From an uncultured Clostridium sp. (lineage in GTDB: Bacteria > Bacillota > Clostridia > Lachnospirales > Lachnospiraceae), in the NCBI GenBank assembly GCA_900544905.1, contig UQXF01000019.1:1-38226 (forward strand): a DNA stretch of 38,226 nt, given 5' to 3'. This document shows positions 33,915 to 38,226 of the stretch, piece by piece. The stretch's first letter is position 1. Every line of letters starts with the position of its first letter. A program made the translations under genes and the position numbers. Under the pieces are notes generated by a model. That model did not search any database. It was not told the DNA's origin and saw only the letters and a program-made list of their open reading frames with translations.

Positions 33915-34655
33915 TTAAATACTCATACCACCGTCAACACAGATAACCTGTCCCGTGATATAAGCCGCTTTATCCGAAGCCAGAAATGCCACAGTCTCTG
34001 CCACATCTGTCACTTCGCCAAGACGTTTCATGGCAATACGGTCAGACACCTGTTTTTTGGCGTCCTCCGGCATTGCATCCGTCATCTCTGTAATGATAAA
34101 GCCCGGTGCCACTGCATTAACCGTAATTCCACGAGAGCCCAGCTCCTTTGCCACTGACTTGGTGATTCCAATCACGCCCGCCTTGGATGCGGAATAGTTT
34201 ACCTGTCCTGCATTTCCGTAAACACCCACTACACTGGAAAGGTTAATAATTCTTCCGCCCTTCTGCTTTAACATCTGCCGGGAAATATGCTTAATACAGT
34301 TAAAGGTTCCCTTCAAATTGATATCCAGTACTGCATCATAGTCCTCCTCTGACATTTTCATCAGCAGACCATCCTTTGTAATCCCCGCATTATTTACCAG
34401 TATATCAATTCTGCCATACTCCTTAACCAGCTCCTTCATCATGGTTTCTACTGCCGCATAGTCCGAAACATTGCACCCATAGATGGCTGCATTTCCTCCC
34501 TTTTCCTTTATCTGTGCAGCTACTTCCTCTGCCTTTTCCCTGCTGCCGTTATAATTTACAATCACTGTGGCTCCATAGGATGCCAGGGTAATGGCGGTCT
34601 GACGCCCGATTCCCCTGCTCGCTCCTGTTACCAACGCAACTTTACCTGTTAACAT
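33915..34655 (-). CDS. fabG: 3-oxoacyl-ACP reductase FabG
   Basis: 246 residues, a short-chain dehydrogenase. NADPH loop GASRGIG (11-17), NNAG (88-91), catalytic S141, Y154 and K158 (INLSSVVG and VNYSASKAG), ending ITGQVICVDGGMSI. It reduces beta-ketoacyl-ACP. It follows fabD by 9 bases. Confidence 0.97.
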   Translation of the reverse strand: MLTGKVALVTGASRGIGRQTAITLASYGATVIVNYNGSREKAEEVAAQIKEKGGNAAIYGCNVSDYAAVETMMKELVKEYGRIDILVNNAGITKDGLLMKMSEEDYDAVLDINLKGTFNCIKHISRQMLKQKGGRIINLSSVVGVYGNAGQVNYSASKAGVIGITKSVAKELGSRGITVNAVAPGFIITEMTDAMPEDAKKQVSDRIAMKRLGEVTDVAETVAFLASDKAAYITGQVICVDGGMSI

Positions 34656-34664
34656 AGCTCCTCC

Positions 34665-35591
34665 TTATATTCCCAATGCTTCTCTGACCTTGTTCAAATC
34701 CTCGTACTTATCCACATTTATGATGGTTACCTCTTTATTAATCTTCTTCACAAAGGAGGATAATGTCCTGCCAGGTCCTATCTCAATAAAAGTATCTGCT
34801 CCGTCCTCTAACATTGCCTCCACACACTGAATCCATTTTACGGAATTGGAAACCTGTGCTGCCAGAAGCCCCTTTACGTCAGCTTTATCTGTCACAAAAT
34901 CTCCGGTTACATTTGTTACATAAGGAATTGCAATATCATGAATCTCTACATTTTCCAGTTCCTTTGCAAGCTTCTCCCCTGCGCCCTTCAGCATCGGAGA
35001 GTGAAATGGACCACTGACATTCAACGGAATGCAGCGCTTCGCACCTGCCTCCTTCAATAACTCACAGGCCTGCTCCACAGCAGCCTTTTCCCCGGAAATG
35101 GCAATCTGTCCCGGACAGTTATAATTTGCGATTCCCACAATACCATCAACCTTTTCAAGCACCTCTGAAATCTTATCCGCATCCATGGCAATAATGGCAG
35201 CCATTCCTCCCTGCCCTGCCGGTACCTCATCCTGCATGTAGATACCACGCTTCCTTACAACTCTGGCGCAATCCTCAAAATCCATTACCCCGGAAGCCAC
35301 TAAAGCAGCATACTCCCCAAGGGACAAGCCACCGGTTACATCCGGTTTTACACCCAGGTCAAGCACCGCCTGCAACATGGCAACCTCAGCAGTCAGCATG
35401 GCAATCTGCGTATATTCCGTAATATTAATGTCTGTATTTTCCTCAAAGCAAAGGGCCTCAATATCCAGTCCTACAGCCTTGGATGCCGTTTCAAATACAG
35501 CCCTGCTCTTGTCGTTATTGTCATAAAATTCTTTTCCCATTCCCACATATTGTGCTCCCTGTCCCGGAAACATAAATGCAATTTTACCCAT
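34665..35591 (-). CDS. fabD: Malonyl-CoA:ACP transacylase FabD
   Basis: 308 residues. FPGQGAQYVGMG near the start; nucleophile S90 in TGGLSLGEYAALV and H196 in GPFHSPML. The residue before the Ser is Leu in place of the more common His (GLSLG rather than GHSLG), a variant I believe is frequent in clostridial FabD. It loads malonyl groups on ACP. It follows fabH by 28 bases. Confidence 0.96.
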   Translation of the reverse strand: MGKIAFMFPGQGAQYVGMGKEFYDNNDKSRAVFETASKAVGLDIEALCFEENTDINITEYTQIAMLTAEVAMLQAVLDLGVKPDVTGGLSLGEYAALVASGVMDFEDCARVVRKRGIYMQDEVPAGQGGMAAIIAMDADKISEVLEKVDGIVGIANYNCPGQIAISGEKAAVEQACELLKEAGAKRCIPLNVSGPFHSPMLKGAGEKLAKELENVEIHDIAIPYVTNVTGDFVTDKADVKGLLAAQVSNSVKWIQCVEAMLEDGADTFIEIGPGRTLSSFVKKINKEVTIINVDKYEDLNKVREALGI

Positions 35592-35619
35592 CTTTCTTTA
35601 TCCTCCATATCCTCTTTGA

Positions 35620-36645
35620 TTATTCAACCGTACCGTTGTCTTCTGTCTCTTTTGCTTCTGTGTTAATCTCCGGTGCAGGCATGCACCATTCCAGCAGCTG
35701 GGCGCCCCAGGTAAGCCCTCCTCCAAAGCCGCAAAGCACAACCTTATCCCCCGGCTTTAACATACCCTTACGGTTCATTTCATCTAAAAGAATCGGAATA
35801 GATGCACTGGAGGTATTTCCACAATGCTCTATATTCATTGGAAATTTCTCCATTGGAATTTCCATCTTCTTGGAGACCGATGCCACAATTCTGGCATTTG
35901 CCTGATGAAGCACATAGTAATCAACATCCTCCCTTGTGGCTCCTGCTCTCTCTAACAGTAAATCAATACATGCCGGAACCTTCCGCACTGCAAACTTAAA
36001 AATATCCGGTCCAATCATCTGAATATAATGCTTATCTTCTTTTTTCTTATTTAAAAAGTTTCTGGTAGAACGTTCCTTGCATTTCAGGGACATACCTTTA
36101 GAACCGTCACTGTGGGTCACACTGCTCAATATTCCCTGTTCTTTTTCCGTCACAATGGCAGCCCCGGCGCCATCCGCAAACAAAATACAGGTAGAACGGT
36201 CCTTCCAGTCTACCATCTTGGAAAGGGTTTCCGAGCCGATAACCAGAACCATCTTTGCCAGTCCCGCCTTAATATAGGCATCCGCTGTCTGCAATGCATA
36301 TACAAAACCTGAGCAGGCAGCATTTATGTCAAAACAGGTGGCGTTCACTGCCCCAATCTTATCCTGTACAATACACGACATGCTTGGTGTTGCCCGCTCC
36401 GGTGACAATGTTGCCAGCAGAATCAAATCAATCTCCTTCGGCTCAATTCCCGCATTCTCTATTGCCAGAAGTGCAGCCTCTGTCGCCATATAGGATGTGG
36501 TCTCATCTGTGGCTATATGCCGTTCCACAATCCCTGTGTGTTCCCTAATCCATTCATCATTTGTCTTTACCATTTTTGCCAGCTCATTATTATCAATAAT
36601 GGTTGGCGGCAGAAAACTACCTGTTCCAATTATTCCTGTAGCCAT
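35620..36645 (-). CDS. fabH: 3-oxoacyl-ACP synthase III FabH
   Basis: 341 residues. Catalytic triad C111 (DINAACSGFVYAL), H247 (YVLHQANARI) and N277 (EHCGNTSSASIP). It starts fatty-acid synthesis by joining acetyl- or branched acyl-CoA to malonyl-ACP. The protein carries an extra C-terminal tail of about 20 residues after the usual LTWGAQLLEW end (acidic, EINTEAKETEDNGTVE). First gene of the fab cluster, with a strong promoter upstream. Confidence 0.97.
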   Translation of the reverse strand: MATGIIGTGSFLPPTIIDNNELAKMVKTNDEWIREHTGIVERHIATDETTSYMATEAALLAIENAGIEPKEIDLILLATLSPERATPSMSCIVQDKIGAVNATCFDINAACSGFVYALQTADAYIKAGLAKMVLVIGSETLSKMVDWKDRSTCILFADGAGAAIVTEKEQGILSSVTHSDGSKGMSLKCKERSTRNFLNKKKEDKHYIQMIGPDIFKFAVRKVPACIDLLLERAGATREDVDYYVLHQANARIVASVSKKMEIPMEKFPMNIEHCGNTSSASIPILLDEMNRKGMLKPGDKVVLCGFGGGLTWGAQLLEWCMPAPEINTEAKETEDNGTVE

Positions 36646-36711
36646 AATACCCTTCTTTCCACATTCTACGCAGTCATAATATTCTACTTATTATTAATTA
36701 ACAACACTTAC

Positions 36712-36750
36712 TAAATAATAGACCCATATCAAATATGAGTCTATTATTTA
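36712..36750 (-). promoter_or_regulatory. 18-bp hairpin/dyad in the fabH leader
   Basis: Arms 36712-36729 and 36733-36750 pair over 18 bases with a 3-base loop; the single mismatch becomes a G-U pair on the minus strand. It lies 60-odd bases before fabH and just downstream of the promoter at 36769-36797. As DNA it looks like a repressor operator; as RNA it is a stable leader hairpin. A T-run is absent, so it is a weak terminator candidate for the gene to the right. Confidence 0.65.
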
Positions 36751-36768
36751 CAAGAAATGTTATAACAA

Positions 36769-36797
36769 ATTATATTGAAAAAATGTTGCTTTGTCAA
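36769..36797 (-). promoter_or_regulatory. Consensus sigmaA promoter for the fab cluster
   Basis: TTGACA (36797-36792), exactly 17 bases, then TATAAT (36774-36769), a perfect match at all 12 positions. Transcription should start near 36762, inside the perfect palindrome TGTTATAACA (36758-36767), an obvious place for a repressor. The leader to fabH is about 117 bases. Confidence 0.92.
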
Positions 36798-36807
36798 CAA
36801 CTAAATA

Positions 36808-37104
36808 CTACTCCTCTGCCTCCAGCAATGCCAGCTTTTCCTGCAGATTCTTAATCCTGACATTTATCGTGTCAATCTGGGAGACAAATTCGTCCAATGC
36901 CTCATCTATATTTTCTCCCTGCTTCTTTGCAATGTAAATATCCATTCCCATCTGGGTAAACAGCTTGTTTTTATCATTGTTGTAACCGCGAATTTTGCTC
37001 TTTAAGTCATTCACTGTCGCCAGTCTCTTTGTGGTATCCTTCGCCTTATCCACCGCATTGGAGGATGTCTCTTTTACCTTGTCCAAAAAATCATTAAATG
37101 CCAT
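36808..37104 (-). CDS. Small coiled-coil protein, function unknown
   Basis: 98 residues, not recognised. The start is the ATG at 37104 (MAFNDFLDKVKETSSNAVDK) because AAAGGAG lies 8 bases before it; upstream Met codons are too close to that site. Content: an amphipathic N-terminal helix, NDLKSKIRGYNNDKNKLF, GMDIYIAKKQGENIDEALDE and a C-terminal coiled coil (IDTINVRIKNLQEKLALLE). No cysteines, no membrane helix. It starts 27 bases after the GTPase gene, so the two are likely one unit. Confidence 0.82.
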   Translation of the reverse strand: MAFNDFLDKVKETSSNAVDKAKDTTKRLATVNDLKSKIRGYNNDKNKLFTQMGMDIYIAKKQGENIDEALDEFVSQIDTINVRIKNLQEKLALLEAEE

Positions 37105-37131
37105 ATCCATTTCTCCTTTCGCAATCACTTA

Positions 37132-38085
37132 CTAGAAATATACAACCTCTTCCTCTGCCTTCTCCGCCTTCTCAATTTTTTGTGCATATAACACAGGTCC
37201 TTCCCCGTCAAATTCTTTATAAAACTCACATTTTATCTTGGCGGTTACCGTAACCCATTGCCTGTCTTTCAGATTCGGTGTCTCCATGGACACGCATTTA
37301 AAGCCTAAGAAAGTGATATCCTCTGCACAGCAGGTCATGGCAAATCTTCCCGGAACAAATGCCTTTCCCTTATACTGCGGCGGACAATATACCTGTCCCT
37401 TAAATTTAACAACCTTATCCACATATTTCTCCGGATTGTCAGAGGCATCAATGTAAAAGATTCCAAAATCCTCATCCTCTATCTCAATGATATCTGCATC
37501 CAAATCATATGGTATCTCTATCTCACCATTGTCAATCTGTGCCTGTCCGTTGACATTCTCAAACACAATCTGGGCACGGCGGTTTATGGTCTTTACCGCC
37601 ATACGCATGGTATTAATGTCGGAATCATCCCGGCAGCGGTTGAACACCACCATGTCTGCGCTCTGAATATGCTCTGCCATCAGAGATTTCATATTGTTGT
37701 TATATACGGTAAATGTGGTGGCATCAATCAGGGTAATGACCTGTACAATGGTCCAGCCCTTTGGAACCCGGATTGTAAAGAGCTTGTCTAACTGCCACAT
37801 ACCATTATATTCAATCAGAACCTGCTTTGGATTGTAGGCATCCTGCAAATCTAAAAGCTTTTCCGTGTTAATGTCCGCTTCCTCCAGATATACAGTAGAA
37901 ATATTCCGTTTTTTCAGTTCATCCTCATCATATTCCTCAATTCCCTCTTCCGTCACAATTAAAAGAGTGGGCTCACCCTCTGTAAAATCACGGTCAATCA
38001 GCGTTTCACTGCAAAACTGTGTCTTACCACATTCCAGAAATCCCATAAAGATAAATACCGGAATCTCTTTTTCCTGTTTTTTCAT
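37132..38085 (-). CDS. CobW/G3E-like GTPase with CC-containing C-terminal domain
   Basis: 317 residues. The N-terminal half is a P-loop domain: Walker A GFLECGKT (15-22), an acidic strand VLIEYNGMWQ (89-98) and VVFNRCRDD (146-154) in the place of the NKxD motif. The CxCC metal motif of CobW/ZNG1 zinc chaperones is not seen. From about 220 a second, beta-rich domain reads KYVDKVVKFKGQVYCPP, GRFAMTCCAEDITFLGFKC and LKDRQWVTVTAKIK, resembling the C-terminal domain of TIGR03943/DUF1980 permease-associated proteins. A metal-related role is inferred. The start is the second ATG, with AAAGGA 9 bases upstream. Confidence 0.85.
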   Translation of the reverse strand: MKKQEKEIPVFIFMGFLECGKTQFCSETLIDRDFTEGEPTLLIVTEEGIEEYDEDELKKRNISTVYLEEADINTEKLLDLQDAYNPKQVLIEYNGMWQLDKLFTIRVPKGWTIVQVITLIDATTFTVYNNNMKSLMAEHIQSADMVVFNRCRDDSDINTMRMAVKTINRRAQIVFENVNGQAQIDNGEIEIPYDLDADIIEIEDEDFGIFYIDASDNPEKYVDKVVKFKGQVYCPPQYKGKAFVPGRFAMTCCAEDITFLGFKCVSMETPNLKDRQWVTVTAKIKCEFYKEFDGEGPVLYAQKIEKAEKAEEEVVYF

Positions 38086-38183
38086 TCTCGTCATTCCTTT
38101 CTACTTATACATGGAATAGGTAATTGCGAAACTCTCTATTTTTAAAAGCATGGTTGTGCAAAATAAACAATTTCACAAACAGG

Positions 38184-38226
38184 GTACTTTGGAGCCGTCA
38201 GTACTTAGGTGCCGTGTTTTGGCACC
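38184..38226. repeat. Short tandem and palindromic repeat at the contig end
   Basis: Two 15-base copies, GTACTTTGGAGCCGT (38184) and GTACTTAGGTGCCGT (38201), differ at two positions. The second copy runs into the hairpin GGTGCC-GTGTTTT-GGCACC, which ends exactly at the last base. The 141-base stretch right of the GTPase gene otherwise shows no gene and no clear promoter. Confidence 0.7.

Noticed and set aside
36712..36750. Intrinsic terminator for the small coiled-coil gene
   Set aside because: No T-run follows on the minus strand and a consensus promoter lies between the gene and the hairpin, so a leader/operator role fits better; not excluded.
1..38226. tRNA, rRNA, CRISPR array, transposase or phage genes
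   Set aside because: None seen by eye on either strand; no repeated spacers and no transposase or integrase motifs among the open frames.

Overview
The window looks like one end-to-end assembly contig from a motile, low-to-mid GC anaerobe of the Clostridia. Lachnospiraceae (Roseburia/Agathobacter-like) is my best guess. The basis is the FliY-type flagellar switch, a flbD-motA-motB-fliL-fliM-fliY-cheY order, CodY, YlmC/YmxH, and a six-subunit Rnf complex preceded by ApbE, a NusG-II protein and a Gx-transporter protein. This is inference from gene content; no rRNA or tRNA is present. Bases 1-50 are not biological: they are an Illumina Nextera i5 adapter. The last 43 bases are short repeats ending inside a hairpin, so both ends look like assembly ends.

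From 51 to 16904, all on the minus strand, lies a fla/che-type operon reading right to left: flgB, flgC, fliE, fliF, fliG, fliH, fliI, fliJ, a MotE-like gene, fliK, flgD, a flagellar operon protein, flgE, flbD, motA, motB, fliL, fliM, fliY, cheY and a fliO cut off by the adapter. Together these encode the proximal rod, MS ring, switch, export ATPase, hook and hook cap, stator and chemotaxis output. Several genes start with TTG or GTG, and fliH overlaps fliG.

Upstream (17025-23474) is a housekeeping block, also minus: ymxH-nrdR (ending in a clear terminator), then comM(yifB)-dprA-topA with its own promoter, then codY with its own promoter and terminator. This is a shortened form of the Bacillus dprA-topA-...-codY-flgB gene order.

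At 23710-24537 sits the only plus-strand gene, an unrecognised single-pass membrane protein with its own promoter. It is followed by an 80-base element with perfect 18-base inverted ends.

From 24704 to 36645, minus strand, a fatty-acid elongation cluster (fabH, fabD, fabG, fabF, fabZ) runs with almost no gap into apbE, a NusG-II gene and a Gx-transporter gene, and then rnfC-D-G-E-[basic ORF]-A-B. ApbE should attach FMN to the threonines of RnfG and RnfD. The complex moves electrons between ferredoxin and NAD while pumping Na+ or H+. The most unusual item in the window is the 96-residue protein, 48% Arg+Lys, between rnfE and rnfA, coupled by overlapping stop and start codons on both sides. The fab cluster has a textbook promoter (TTGACA-N17-TATAAT) with two dyads downstream, and it lacks acpP, fabK and acc genes.

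From 36808 to 38085 lie a small coiled-coil gene and a CobW/G3E-like GTPase joined to a CC-containing C-terminal domain.
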